The translations under genes were made by a program, and so were the position numbers. The notes under the pieces are model-generated. The model worked only from the letters and a program-made list of their open reading frames with translations, was not told the DNA's origin and searched no databases. Of a stretch of DNA of 64,000 nt, positions 23,358-31,863 are shown piece after piece (within the stretch, counting starts at the first letter, position 1; the number at the start of each line of letters is the position of its first letter). Source of the stretch: Saccharothrix longispora (GTDB lineage Bacteria > Actinomycetota > Actinomycetes > Mycobacteriales > Pseudonocardiaceae); NCBI RefSeq assembly GCF_030852425.1, contig NZ_NSDM01000002.1:496001-560000 (forward strand), read 5' to 3'.

Positions 23358-24581
23358 GTGGAGGTCGAGCTCTGGTTGCGCCGCCTGATGTGGGCCCGCG
23401 GCGTGTCGGCCGCGGGCGACGGGCTGTGGTTCACCACGTGGGCGCTGTACTTCACCCGCGTGGAGGGCCTGTCCCCCGTGCTGGTGGGCGTGGCGATGAC
23501 CGCGGCGGGTGCGGGCGGCCTGGCCTCTGCGGTGCCGCTGGGCGCGCTGGCCGACCGGTTCGACGCGCGGCACGTGCTGGCCGCCACCACCGTCGTGCGC
23601 GGCCTGGCCATGGCGAGCTACCCGTTCGCCACCGACACGTGGGCGTTCGTGCTGGTCACCGTGGTGTTCGTGGCGCCGGCGAACGGCGGCGCCGCGGCCC
23701 GCACCGCCCTGGTCGCGGGGCTGGTGCCCGACGGCGACCGGCGGGTCGCCGCACTGGCCCGGCAACGGGTCGCGCAGCACGTCGGCTACGCGGTGGGCGC
23801 GGGTGCGGGCGCGCTCGTGCTGACCGTCGACGACCCGTCCGCCTACCGGGCGGCGATCCTGCTGAACGCGCTGACCTTCGCCGTGCCGACCGCCGTCGCC
23901 CTGGCCGCGCCGAAGCCCGCCCGCCCCGGCCGGCCCGGGGCACGGGAGCGCTCGCCGCTGCGCGACGGCCCCTACCTCGCCGTCACCGCCGCGACCGCCG
24001 TGCTGTCGCTGTGCTGGGCGATGCTCTCGACCGGGCTGCCGCTGTGGACGGCCCGATCCCTGCCGCTGTGGCTGAGCGGCGTGGTGGTCGTGATCGGCTC
24101 CGTCGGCATCGCCGCGCTCCAGGTGCCCGCGACCCGGCTGGCCACCACCACGTCCCGCGCGGCCCGCACCGCCGCCGCCTCGGGCGCGGTCCTGGCCGCC
24201 GCGTGCGTGCTGCTGGCGACGACCGACCTCGTCCCGAGGACGGCGGGCGTCGCGGTGGTGGTGCTCGCGGGCCTGCTGCACCTGGCCGGCGAGCTGGGGT
24301 ACGTGGCGGCGGGGTGGCAGCTGTCGCTGTCGCTGATGCGCGAGGAGGCGCGGGGCGCCTACCAGGGGGTGACCGAGGCGGCGACCGCCACCGCGCAGAT
24401 GGTCGGCCCGGCGTTCTTCACGCTGGGCCTGACCGCGCTCGGCGCCGGTGGGTGGCTGCTCGCCGCCGCGGTGTTCCTCACCGCGGGCGCGGCCGTCCCG
24501 CCGCTGGCCCGGCGCGCCGCGGCTACGCGGGGTTGCGCGGCGCCTTCGTCAGCGCTTCCTCCAGCGAGCTCACCACGGTGA
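23358..24581 (+). CDS. Major facilitator superfamily transporter
   Basis: About 407 residues with some 12 hydrophobic segments. The motif between helices 2 and 3 is seen as GALADRFDARHVL (MFS motif A). GTG 23358 is chosen because GGGTGGGG precedes it; ATG 23343 is an in-frame alternative that falls inside the putative operator. Exporters of this type expel drugs or metabolites by proton antiport. It is divergent from an ArsR-type regulator. Its 3' end overlaps the convergent STAS gene by 59 bp; the last 20 residues look unlike the family, so the original stop may have been lost. Confidence 0.85.
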   Translation: MEVELWLRRLMWARGVSAAGDGLWFTTWALYFTRVEGLSPVLVGVAMTAAGAGGLASAVPLGALADRFDARHVLAATTVVRGLAMASYPFATDTWAFVLVTVVFVAPANGGAAARTALVAGLVPDGDRRVAALARQRVAQHVGYAVGAGAGALVLTVDDPSAYRAAILLNALTFAVPTAVALAAPKPARPGRPGARERSPLRDGPYLAVTAATAVLSLCWAMLSTGLPLWTARSLPLWLSGVVVVIGSVGIAALQVPATRLATTTSRAARTAAASGAVLAAACVLLATTDLVPRTAGVAVVVLAGLLHLAGELGYVAAGWQLSLSLMREEARGAYQGVTEAATATAQMVGPAFFTLGLTALGAGGWLLAAAVFLTAGAAVPPLARRAAATRGCAAPSSALPPASSPR

Positions 24582-24912
24582 GCACGCGGCTCAGGGCGGT
24601 CAGCCAGAGCAGGCGTGCCAGGCGGTGCTCCTCGGGCAGCACGACCACGAGTTCGAGACCTTCGTCACGGGCGCGGTTGTGCGCCTTGATCAGCGAGGAC
24701 AAGCCTGCCGAGGCGACGAAACCGACCTCCTGGAGGTCCACCACGACCAGCAGGGCACCGCTCTCCTTCGCCTTGGCCACGCCCTCGTCCAGGGCCTTGT
24801 CCAGCGCTTCCGAGGTGCTCTGGTCGACGTCGCCGACGATCCCGACGACCACCGCCTGGTCCTCGGCCTGTGTTTCGACCCGCGTGCGCAGGCCCGCTTC
24901 CGGGGTTGTCAC
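24523..24912 (-). CDS. STAS-domain protein (anti-sigma factor antagonist type)
   Basis: 129 residues from GTG 24912, which has GTGGAG upstream; a TTG at 24924 is a weaker alternative. The STAS fold is seen in VVVGIVGDVDQSTSEALDKAL, ALLVVVDLQEVGFVASAGLS and ELVVVLPEEHRLARLL. The phospho-acceptor serine is in FVASAGLSSL. Such proteins bind anti-sigma factors when unphosphorylated; PP2C phosphatases such as those at 2922 and 4980 are typical activators. No anti-sigma kinase is visible in the window. Confidence 0.85.
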   Translation of the reverse strand: MTTPEAGLRTRVETQAEDQAVVVGIVGDVDQSTSEALDKALDEGVAKAKESGALLVVVDLQEVGFVASAGLSSLIKAHNRARDEGLELVVVLPEEHRLARLLWLTALSRVLTVVSSLEEALTKAPRNPA

Positions 24913-24948
24913 GACTCCACTCAACCACGTCCGCGCGGCGTCGGCGCG

Positions 24949-26166
24949 TCAGTCGTCCGGCTCGGCCGGCACCTCGACGTCCTGGTCGGGCAGCACGGTG
25001 GCCAGGTAGGACCGCAGCGCCGCGGTCGTGCCGACGTCGCGCCCGGCGTGCTCGGAGAGGTACCAGCGGTGCACGAGGACCTCGTGGAACAGCTCCGCCG
25101 GCGACAGCACGCCGAGCAGGTCGGGCGGCACCGCGGCGACGACCGGGTCGTAGACCTCGTTGCGCCACAGGTGGCCCGCGGTGGCGTCGGGCACCGGGTG
25201 GCCGTCGCGCTGCTCCAGGTAGGCGCGGAACGAGCGCAGGTCGTTGAGCAGCCGCAGGGCCTGGTTCTCCTGCGCCTCCAGGCCGGTGAGGCGGAACAGC
25301 TCGCGGCGGTGCTGGCCGATCTCGGCGACCCGGATGTCCACCCGCAGCCGCGCGCCCTTGTCCGACGTGGTCAGCTCGACCTCGTCGACGTCGAAGCCCA
25401 GGTCGTTGAGGCGGCGCAGGCGTTCGGCGACCCGGTAGCGCTGCTCGTCGAGGCGGAAGAACTCCTCGCGGGTCACCTCGTCCCACAGGGCCGCGTACCG
25501 CTCGGGCACGCTGTCGGCCACCCGGATCGGGTCGATGTCGGGGTGCAGCACGCCACCCGCCTGGAGGTCGAGCAGTTCGCCGCCGATGCGCTCGCGGGCC
25601 AGGTCCACGTCGTAGGCGCGCTGGCCGTTCGACAGGGCCGGGTGCCGTTCCGCGGTCTCGGCGTCGACGAGGTAGGCGGCGAGCTTGCCCGCGTCCAACC
25701 GGAACAGGGTGTTCGACAGCGAGCAGTCGCCCCAGAAGATGCCCGCCAGGTGCAGCCGCACCAGCAGTTCCACCAGCGTGCCGACCAACCGGTCGGCCGA
25801 GTGGTCGCCGCGCGGGCTGGAGAACAGGTACCGGTAGGACATCGAGTGCTCGAGGTAGCGCGTGACGAGGATCGCCTGCTGGTCCTCGGGCCGGTCGACG
25901 CACAGCCCGAGCACCGACACGGTCGGCAGCCCCTCCTGCTCGAACTCGCCCAGCAGCGCGTACTCGTGGCGCGCCAGCGGTTCGGCGATCTCCTTGAGCG
26001 CGTAGACCCGCCCCTCGCTGGCGACGAACCGCACGACGTGCCGCGAGATGCCCCGCTGCGGCACGGTCAGCAGCAGCTTCTCGTCCCACTCCTCCAGCGG
26101 TCGCGCCCAGGGCAGCGCCAACAACCCGCCCGCCTCGGTGGCGGGCGGGCGGAACAGGAATCGCAT
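24949..26166 (-). CDS. DUF4032 protein with protein-kinase-like fold
   Basis: 405 residues, ATG with GGAGG upstream. The N-terminal half resembles the lipopolysaccharide kinase/aminoglycoside phosphotransferase fold: a beta-strand lysine in VYALKEIAEPLARHE and a catalytic-loop-like IFWGDCSLSNTL, then YLVDAETAERHP with the metal-binding Asp. The C-terminal part (RTYPL-independent, about 280-405) is the DUF4032 region with WRNEVYDPVVAAVPP and FHEVLVHRWYLSEHAG. A phosphotransfer role is inferred; the substrate is unknown. It is widespread in actinobacteria. It stands 82 bp upstream of nothing else on its strand other than the STAS gene 36 bp downstream. Confidence 0.85.
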   Translation of the reverse strand: MRFLFRPPATEAGGLLALPWARPLEEWDEKLLLTVPQRGISRHVVRFVASEGRVYALKEIAEPLARHEYALLGEFEQEGLPTVSVLGLCVDRPEDQQAILVTRYLEHSMSYRYLFSSPRGDHSADRLVGTLVELLVRLHLAGIFWGDCSLSNTLFRLDAGKLAAYLVDAETAERHPALSNGQRAYDVDLARERIGGELLDLQAGGVLHPDIDPIRVADSVPERYAALWDEVTREEFFRLDEQRYRVAERLRRLNDLGFDVDEVELTTSDKGARLRVDIRVAEIGQHRRELFRLTGLEAQENQALRLLNDLRSFRAYLEQRDGHPVPDATAGHLWRNEVYDPVVAAVPPDLLGVLSPAELFHEVLVHRWYLSEHAGRDVGTTAALRSYLATVLPDQDVEVPAEPDD

Positions 26167-26243
26167 GGGACCTCCGCGGTCGTGCGCCGACGCCCGGACG
26201 GTACCCAAGGGGGTTCCGCCGGGACGCGTCGCCCGTGCGGTGG

Positions 26244-27341
26244 CTACGGCGTCACGGTCAGGAACAGGAAGGCGCTGAACACCACCAGGTGCACCGCTCC
26301 CTGGAGGACCGTGGCGCGGCCGGACACGACGGTGAGCGTGCCGACCGCGGCGGTGAGGGCGAGCAGCACCAGTTCCTTGCCGCCCAGGCCCAGGACCAGG
26401 GGGCCGCTCATCCAGATCGAGGCGATCGCGATGGCCGGGATGGTCAGCCCGATGCTGGCCATCGCGGAGCCCAGGGCGAGGTTCATGCTGACCTGGAGCC
26501 GGTCGCGCAGGGCGGCCCGCACGGCCGCCACCGTCTCCGGCATCAGCACCAGCAGCGCGATCAGCACGCCGACCAGGGACAGCGGCGCGCCGACCGCCTC
26601 CACGGCGGACTCCAGCGCCGGTGACGCGGCCTTCGCGAGGCCCACCACGGCGACCAGGCACAGCAGCAGCAGCCCCAGCGAGGTCAGCGTGGTGCGGCCG
26701 GACGGCGCGGCGGCGTGGTCGTCGTGGGCGGCGGTCTCCTCGTCGGGCAGGAAGTAGTCGCGGTGCCGCACGGTCTGCACGAACACGAACACCCCGTACA
26801 GCACCAGCGACATCACACCCGCGAACGCCAGCTGCGAACCGGAGAACGTCGGCCCGGCGGAGCTGGTGGTGAAGCCCGGCAGCACGAGGCTGAGCGTGAT
26901 CAGCGCCAGCGTCACGGCGAACGCGCCACCGGAGGCGTAGGAGCGGAAGCGCTGCACCCGGTGCCGCAGCGAGCCCACCAGCAGCGCCAGGCCGACGATG
27001 CCGTTGCAGGTGATCATGACGGCGGCGAACACCGTGTCGCGGGCCAGGGTGGCCGCCTTGTCCCCGCCGGAGGACATGAGCGTGACGATCAGCGCGACCT
27101 CGATCACGGTGACCGCGACGGCGAGGATGAGCGTGCCGAACGGTTCACCGACGCGGTGCGCCACCACCTCGGCGTGGTGCACCGCGGCGACCACGCCGCC
27201 GCCCAGCCCCACGCACACCAGGACGAGCAGGACCGCGTTGAGGTCCCGCCCCCACGACGCGACCAGCGCGACGAGCCCGACGGCGGGCAGCACGATGCTC
27301 CACCCGGGCAGGGTGACGGTCCCCGCGTCCCCCGCGCTCAC
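26244..27341 (-). CDS. chaA: ChaA-type calcium/sodium-proton antiporter
   Basis: 365 residues with about 10-11 transmembrane segments. Two inverted CaCA repeats carry the ion-binding acidic residues: GEPFGTLILAVAVTVIEVAL (about 65-85) and LALGSAMASIGLTIPAIAIA (about 295-315). A short acidic/histidine loop (DEETAAHDDHAA) sits between halves. ChaA proteins exchange Ca2+, Na+ or K+ for protons at alkaline pH. It is on the minus strand as a single gene with no clear operon partner. Confidence 0.88.
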   Translation of the reverse strand: MSAGDAGTVTLPGWSIVLPAVGLVALVASWGRDLNAVLLVLVCVGLGGGVVAAVHHAEVVAHRVGEPFGTLILAVAVTVIEVALIVTLMSSGGDKAATLARDTVFAAVMITCNGIVGLALLVGSLRHRVQRFRSYASGGAFAVTLALITLSLVLPGFTTSSAGPTFSGSQLAFAGVMSLVLYGVFVFVQTVRHRDYFLPDEETAAHDDHAAAPSGRTTLTSLGLLLLCLVAVVGLAKAASPALESAVEAVGAPLSLVGVLIALLVLMPETVAAVRAALRDRLQVSMNLALGSAMASIGLTIPAIAIASIWMSGPLVLGLGGKELVLLALTAAVGTLTVVSGRATVLQGAVHLVVFSAFLFLTVTP

Positions 27342-27462
27342 GCATCCGCCCCCGAGGTCGTCCCGTCACGTCCGCACACCGTCGGCCTCAAGCCGCGCCT
27401 CCGTCGTCTCCGCCGGTCAGGGTCACGATCAACCCTATGCCGGCGGAGTCGCGACGGCGTGC

Positions 27463-28608
27463 TCACGGAGAGTGGAGGACCTCACCGTCGAGGATCACGG
27501 CGCCCCGCCCGTCGAGGACCTCGACGCGCAGCCGGGTGACCCCCGGCACGAGGGCGACCTCCGGGCCCAGGCGGAGCACGAACGTGCCGTCCGCCACCAC
27601 CGCCCGCACCGGTGCGCCGCCGTCGACCGACACGGTCATCCCGGCGGCGTCGACGGGCACCTGGCCGGCCAGGGTGTGCGGCCCGTCGAAGGTGTGGCCG
27701 TCGTAGTGGAAGCGGACCGGGAAGCCCAGCGCCTCCAGGGTGCGGGTCCGCGCGTGCGACACGCGTTCCACAGGCCAAGCGCGGCAGACGACCAGTCGGG
27801 TGGCGCTGCGCCCGAGGACGAGGCCGTCGACGTGCGCCCCGGGCCGGTAGGAGTCCGGGTCGACGACCGGGTCCGACGCGGTGGCCAGGCAGTCGCCCAG
27901 CAGGCGGCCCGCCTCGGACTCCCGGTCGGGCTCGGGACCGTCCGCCCGGTCGCGGACCACGGCGGCGGGGGCGCCGGCGCCGGGCAGCGGCACGCCGTCG
28001 ACCGTGATCGCCGTGCCGGTCGGGTTGGTGTGCGTCATCGCGACGTAGAGGTGGTCGGCGACGTCGGCCTCGACGTCGTAGGAACCGTGCACCCCCGTGC
28101 CGGCGACCACCGGGGACGCGGCGTCGGTGGTGCCCGCGACGACGCCCTCCCGCGTGACCAGCAGGCCGTTCAGGTCGGACACGGTGGCCGTGGTGGCCGT
28201 GGTCTGGCAGAACAGGGGCTCACCCGCCGCGCGGGCCGCCACCACGTCGATCTCGGGGCGGTCCTCCCCCCACACCGGGGTCCAGCGCGAGCGGTCGGGG
28301 TAGGCGTCGGCCAGGTCTTCCGCCCGGAGCGCGGACCAGCAGCGGTCCAGTGCCGCCTCGACCCCCACCGCGCCGAGCGAGCCGCCGGGTGGTGGCGGCG
28401 GGGCCGCGGGTCGGAGGTCGGGCACGTCGCGCAGCACGACCACGGCGCCCACGACGAGCGCGGTCACGGCGGCGGCCGCGACGGCGGTCAGCGCGGACGG
28501 CGCGGTCCGGTGGCGGGGGCGGTCGATGCCGTCCTCGAAGTCCGCGCGCAGCCGCGCCCGCACCTCGGGCGGCAGCGGGCGGTGCTCGGGCAGGCCGGGG
28601 ATGGTCAC
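27463..28608 (-). CDS. Single-pass membrane protein, likely regulatory partner of the ECF sigma factor
   Basis: 381 residues, GTG with GGAGG upstream, overlapping the sigma factor stop by four bases. A short cytoplasmic N-terminus (about 1-35, PPEVRARLRADFEDGIDRPR) precedes one transmembrane helix (about 38-60, SALTAVAAAAVTALVVGAVV). A large exported domain with scattered cysteines follows. No zinc-binding anti-sigma motif (HxxxCxxC) is visible, so an anti-sigma role is inferred only from coupling and topology. The extracellular domain is not recognised. Confidence 0.72.
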   Translation of the reverse strand: MTIPGLPEHRPLPPEVRARLRADFEDGIDRPRHRTAPSALTAVAAAAVTALVVGAVVVLRDVPDLRPAAPPPPPGGSLGAVGVEAALDRCWSALRAEDLADAYPDRSRWTPVWGEDRPEIDVVAARAAGEPLFCQTTATTATVSDLNGLLVTREGVVAGTTDAASPVVAGTGVHGSYDVEADVADHLYVAMTHTNPTGTAITVDGVPLPGAGAPAAVVRDRADGPEPDRESEAGRLLGDCLATASDPVVDPDSYRPGAHVDGLVLGRSATRLVVCRAWPVERVSHARTRTLEALGFPVRFHYDGHTFDGPHTLAGQVPVDAAGMTVSVDGGAPVRAVVADGTFVLRLGPEVALVPGVTRLRVEVLDGRGAVILDGEVLHSP

Positions 28609-29267
28609 GGCTGGTCCTCCGTCATGTCCGGGCCGGGTGGTGGGGCACCGAGAGGTGGGGCGAGGTCCCGCAGCCGGGCGCGGGCGCGGGAGAGGTGGGC
28701 GCGCACGCTGACCTCGGCCAGGCCGAGCTGCGCGGCGGCGTCGGCGACCGGAAGGCCGCCGAGCAGGCACAGCTCCGCGGCCTTCCGCTGGGCGCGGGGC
28801 AGCCTCCGGACGGCCGCGACGACGCGGCGCAGCCGGTCCTGCTCGTCGACCCGGTGGGCGACGGCGTCGGCGTGGTCGGGTTCGTCGACGGGCGCGGAGA
28901 CCCGCCGCAGCAGCCGCGTGCGGCGGGCCGACCCGCGGTGCGCGGTGCGCGCGACGTTGCCCGCCATGGTGAAGAGGAGTGGCCGCGCGCTCTCGCGCAC
29001 CAGCTCGACCTGGGCGCGGGTGCGCCACGCGGTGAGGAACGTCGCCGACGTCACGTCCTGGGCCTGCTCCCACGACCCGGTCAGCCGGTAGGCGTGGTTC
29101 CAGACGGCCTCGACGTGCCGTTCGAACAGCACGCCGAACGACGCGCGGTCGCCGCGCCGCCACAGCTCGACGTCGTCGGGCTGCGGCGGCGGGTGGTCCG
29201 GTGGCGGGTGCGGCGGGTCAGTCGCGTCGGCGGTCACGACGGCGCCCGGGTCGGCATGGGTGCTCAC
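28605..29267 (-). CDS. ECF-type RNA polymerase sigma factor
   Basis: 220 residues. Region 2 is seen in FGVLFERHVEAVWNHAYRLT and AQDVTSATFLTAWR; region 4 in LRRVVAAVRRLPRAQRKAAE and VADAAAQLGLAEVSVRAHLS. An N-terminal Pro-rich tail of about 30 residues is unusual. It is coupled by a GTGA overlap to a membrane protein that may be its anti-sigma. Promoter targets cannot be predicted. Confidence 0.9.
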   Translation of the reverse strand: MSTHADPGAVVTADATDPPHPPPDHPPPQPDDVELWRRGDRASFGVLFERHVEAVWNHAYRLTGSWEQAQDVTSATFLTAWRTRAQVELVRESARPLLFTMAGNVARTAHRGSARRTRLLRRVSAPVDEPDHADAVAHRVDEQDRLRRVVAAVRRLPRAQRKAAELCLLGGLPVADAAAQLGLAEVSVRAHLSRARARLRDLAPPLGAPPPGPDMTEDQP

Positions 29268-29302
29268 GTGGATGAGGTGCCGGCACCCCGCCGATTGTTG
29301 CA

Positions 29303-29337
29303 GTGCCGGTCGTGCCGGTCGTGCCGGTCGTGCCGGC
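29303..29337. repeat. Tandem 9-bp repeat (GTGCCGGTC, about 3.8 copies)
   Basis: Three exact units of GTGCCGGTC (29303-29329) are followed by a partial GTGCCGGC unit. It lies in the 78-bp gap between two sigma factor genes. Copy number may vary by slippage; no function is evident. Confidence 0.8.
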
Positions 29338-29345
29338 GGCCCCGA

Positions 29346-30314
29346 TCAGCCCGCGAGGGCGAGCACGGCGCCGCTGCGCTGCGGGTCGCGCAGCAGCCGC
29401 AGCGACTCCTTCTCCAGCTGGCGGATGCGCTCCTTGGTCAGGCCCAGCTCGCGCGCCACCTCCTGGAGGGTGCACGGGCGGCCGTCGAGCAGGCCGTAGC
29501 GGCGGCTGATGATGCGCGCCTGCCGCTCGGGCAGGGTGCCCACCAGGGTGCGCAGCTCGGCGGTCAGCTCGGCCTGCTCGACGACGTCGTGCGCCTGCAC
29601 GCCGTCGGCGTCCTCGATGAGGTCGGCCACGGACGTGGTGCCGTCCTCGCCCACCGGGGTCTCCAGGCTGATCGCGTCGCGGCTGGCGCGGCGCAGCTCC
29701 ACCAGGCGGGTCACGGCGATGCCGGCGGCCTCGGCGACCTCCTCGACGCTCGGGTCGCGGTCGAGCTCGCCGCGCAGCCGGCGCTCGACCTTGGCCGCCT
29801 TGTTCAGCTCCTCGACCACGTGGACGGGCAGCCGCACGGTGCGCGTCTGCTCGGCCAGGCCGCGCTCGATGGCCTGCCTGATCCACCACACGGCGTAGGT
29901 GGAGAACTTGAAGCCCTTGGTGTAGTCGAACTTCTCGACCGCGCGGATGAGGCCGATGTTGCCCTCCTGCACGACGTCGAGGAACGGCAGGCCGCGCCGG
30001 GAGTGCTTCTTGGCGACCGCGACGACCAGGCGCAGGTTGGCCCGGACCATGAGGTCCTTGGCGCGCCGGCCCTCGTGGACGACGGTGCGCAGCAGGCGGC
30101 GGCGCTCGGGGTCGGGCTGCGCGGCCTCGCCGGCGTCGGCCGCGCGCAGCAGCTCGGCGGCGTACAGGCCGGCCTCGATGCCGCGGGAGAGCCGGACCTC
30201 CTCCTCGGCGGTCAGCAGGGCGGTCGCGCCGACCTCGCGCAGGTAGTGGCCCACCAGGTCCTCGTCCTGGGTCCACTCACGTCGGGACGGGGCGGTCTTG
30301 GTGGTCGACGGCAC
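29346..30314 (-). CDS. Group 2 sigma-70 factor (SigB/HrdB-like)
   Basis: 322 residues from GTG 30314, with TGAAGGAG six bases upstream; GTG 30329 is a weaker alternative. Region 1.2 begins DLVGHYLREVGATALLTAEE. Region 2 contains VQEGNIGLIRAVEKFDY and FKFSTYAVWWIRQAI. Region 3 is LPVHVVEELNKAAKVERRL, and region 4 has LPERQARIISRRYGL and TLQEVARELGLTKERIRQLE. It lacks the long N-terminal extension of the primary sigma factor, so is a non-essential relative recognising similar promoters. A SigB/SigF-like promoter lies 93 bp upstream. Confidence 0.92.
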   Translation of the reverse strand: MPSTTKTAPSRREWTQDEDLVGHYLREVGATALLTAEEEVRLSRGIEAGLYAAELLRAADAGEAAQPDPERRRLLRTVVHEGRRAKDLMVRANLRLVVAVAKKHSRRGLPFLDVVQEGNIGLIRAVEKFDYTKGFKFSTYAVWWIRQAIERGLAEQTRTVRLPVHVVEELNKAAKVERRLRGELDRDPSVEEVAEAAGIAVTRLVELRRASRDAISLETPVGEDGTTSVADLIEDADGVQAHDVVEQAELTAELRTLVGTLPERQARIISRRYGLLDGRPCTLQEVARELGLTKERIRQLEKESLRLLRDPQRSGAVLALAG

Positions 30315-30406
30315 TGCGGTCTCCTTCACCTGGTCGCGCGAAGAGGGCGTGGACGGACGACCTGCGCAAGGAAGTGGAGGTTCGCCCTTGTGCCCCCGAC
30401 GGGGCT

Positions 30407-30431
30407 ACACCCTGTTCAACGAGACTCAAAC
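30407..30431 (-). promoter_or_regulatory. Candidate alternative-sigma promoter (GTTT-N15-GGGTGT)
   Basis: On the minus strand GTTT (30431-30428) is followed after 15 bases by GGGTGT (30412-30407), a close match to SigB/SigF-type promoters. It points at the group 2 sigma gene starting at 30314, suggesting stress-dependent expression of that sigma factor. Confidence 0.4.
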
Positions 30432-30454
30432 GGTCAGTATTCCGACCGCCCGGT

Positions 30455-30483
30455 GGGGGTGGTCACGTTTCGTGACCACCCCC
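30455..30483. terminator. Hairpin terminator after the ClpC2-like gene
   Basis: GGGGGTGGTCACG (30455-30467), loop TTT and CGTGACCACCCCC (30471-30483) form a perfect 13-bp stem 11 bp beyond the stop of the gene at 30495. It separates that gene from the downstream sigma factor promoter. Confidence 0.8.
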
Positions 30484-30494
30484 GGCCGCCTCGG

Positions 30495-31202
30495 TCAGCC
30501 GCGTTCGAGCCGTTCCAGGCGCTCGACCAGCGGCCGCAGCTCGCGCTGGACCACGGCGGTGACGACGGCGGTCGGGTCCGGCGCGGCGGCCGCGTTCGCG
30601 TGCAGGTGCGCGTAACCCGCCAGCGCGGCGGCCACGGCGTTGCGCGCGGCGCGCGGCTCGACGCCGAGGCCGCGCAGCACCTCCCCGCCCGCCCCGTCCG
30701 GCTCGGCCAGCACGCCCAGCAGCAGGTGCTCGCAGCCCACGTAGTTGTGACCGAGGGTGACCGCCTCGACGACGCTCAACTCCAGCGCCGCCGCAGCGTC
30801 GGCGCCGAACGAGGTCGGGACCGCCCCGCCGCCGGTCCCCGCGGGCAGCGCCGCCGCCACGCGGCCGGGTTCGACCTCCAGCACCTGGAGCACGCGCACC
30901 GCCAGGTTGCCGCCCTCGTCCAGCACACCGCCCAGCAGGTGCCCGGTGCCGACCTCCGCCGCACCCGCCGCGCGGGCGCGCTCGGTCGCCAGCCGCAGCA
31001 CGGCGCGCACCCGGTCGGTGACGCGCGACGTGCGGGCGGCCAGTTCCAGCGAGTCCGGGTCGTCGAGGCGGACGGCCCGGACCGCCGCGATCCGCTTCAC
31101 GGCCTGCTCCAGCGCGCGCTGGCAGACCGCCGACACCGGCACGCCCACGTCCTTGACCTGCTCGGCCAGCTCGTCCGGCAGGTACACGTTGATCTTCGGC
31201 AC
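30495..31202 (-). CDS. ClpC2-like protein: N-terminal ribbon-helix-helix-like segment plus two Clp_N repeats
   Basis: 235 residues, GTG with GGGGAGG upstream. The N-terminus (PKINVYLPDELAEQVKDV, then VSAVCQRALEQAVKRI) resembles a CopG-type ribbon-helix-helix DNA-binding segment. Two Clp N-domain repeats follow: RVRAVLRLATERARAAGAAE with VGTGHLLGGVL, and ALELSVVEAVTLGHNYVGCE with HLLLGVLAEP. There is no AAA+ ATPase. The layout matches mycobacterial ClpC2, reported to repress its own promoter and to bind ClpC-targeting cyclopeptides as a decoy. A 12-bp near-palindrome at 31228 just upstream supports autoregulation. Role here is by analogy. Confidence 0.82.
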   Translation of the reverse strand: MPKINVYLPDELAEQVKDVGVPVSAVCQRALEQAVKRIAAVRAVRLDDPDSLELAARTSRVTDRVRAVLRLATERARAAGAAEVGTGHLLGGVLDEGGNLAVRVLQVLEVEPGRVAAALPAGTGGGAVPTSFGADAAAALELSVVEAVTLGHNYVGCEHLLLGVLAEPDGAGGEVLRGLGVEPRAARNAVAAALAGYAHLHANAAAAPDPTAVVTAVVQRELRPLVERLERLERG

Positions 31203-31227
31203 GACGCCTCCCCGTTGCGACACATTG

Positions 31228-31259
31228 ATAACCCCATATGTACCCCCATATAGGGTTAT
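31228..31259. promoter_or_regulatory. Near-perfect AT-rich palindrome, candidate operator of the ClpC2-like protein
   Basis: ATAACCCCATAT (31228-31239) and ATATAGGGTTAT (31248-31259) match as inverted repeats at 11 of 12 positions with an 8-bp spacer; CCCCATAT is also repeated directly. It starts 25 bp upstream of the GTG start of the ClpC2-like gene and stands out as an AT-rich island. Confidence 0.6.
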
Positions 31260-31359
31260 AGGCAAGTGGTGACCGGTGTCACAGCCACGTCGTTCAACGC
31301 GGCGCGTCCTCCCGGGGGTTTCCCGACCGCAATCGACAACAGCGGCAGAAGGGGGCGAC

Positions 31360-31863
31360 GTGCGGGACGACTACGACCGGTTCGTCACCGATCGTCTCGA
31401 TCGGCTCTTGCGCTACGCCACGGCACTGACGTGCGACAAGTACCTGGCGCAGGACATCGTCCAGGACGTGCTGCTGCGGGCGCGGCAGAAGTGGGACCGG
31501 ATCGGCGGGCTCGACGCCCCCTACCCGTACGTGAAGAGGATGGTGACCAACGACTACCTGTCGTGGCGCCGCCGCCGGGCCGCCCGCGAGGTGTCCGCGA
31601 CCCACGCCGGCCTCGACGCGCTGGCCCCGGTGGTCGCCGACCCGGCGGACCGGCACGCCGAGCGGGACGCGATGCGCGCCCGCATCGCCGTGCTGCCGCG
31701 CAAGCAGCGCGCGGCGATCGTGCTGCGCTACTACGAGGACAGCTCCGACGCGGAGATCGCCAGGGTGCTCGGCTGCTCGGAGGGCACGGTGCGCAGCCAC
31801 ATCTCCCGCGCGCTGCGGAAGCTGAGGATCAACGGGACCACGCGCGCGGAGGTGCTGCGATGA
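31360..31863 (+). CDS. SigE-family ECF sigma factor
   Basis: 167 residues, GTG with GAAGGGGG upstream. Region 2: RFVTDRLDRLLRYATALTCD, AQDIVQDVLLRARQKW and YPYVKRMVTNDYLSWRRRR. Region 4: VLPRKQRAAIVLRYYEDSSD and AEIARVLGCSEGTVRSHIS. This is the actinobacterial SigE-family (ECF41-unlike, short) type with SW/RRR motif. The stop overlaps the start of an LCP-family membrane gene (ATGA), a common pairing in which the membrane protein controls the sigma factor or is part of its envelope response. Confidence 0.9.
   Translation: MRDDYDRFVTDRLDRLLRYATALTCDKYLAQDIVQDVLLRARQKWDRIGGLDAPYPYVKRMVTNDYLSWRRRRAAREVSATHAGLDALAPVVADPADRHAERDAMRARIAVLPRKQRAAIVLRYYEDSSDAEIARVLGCSEGTVRSHISRALRKLRINGTTRAEVLR

Noticed and set aside
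24523-24581. Frameshift at the MFS 3' end
   Set aside because: The C-terminal tail looks unusual, but no alternative frame with a better ending was found, so a simple convergent overlap was kept.
29303-29337. Tandem 9-mers as a regulatory iteron array
   Set aside because: Only about 3.8 copies, no palindrome and no replication or plasmid genes nearby; likely a slippage repeat.
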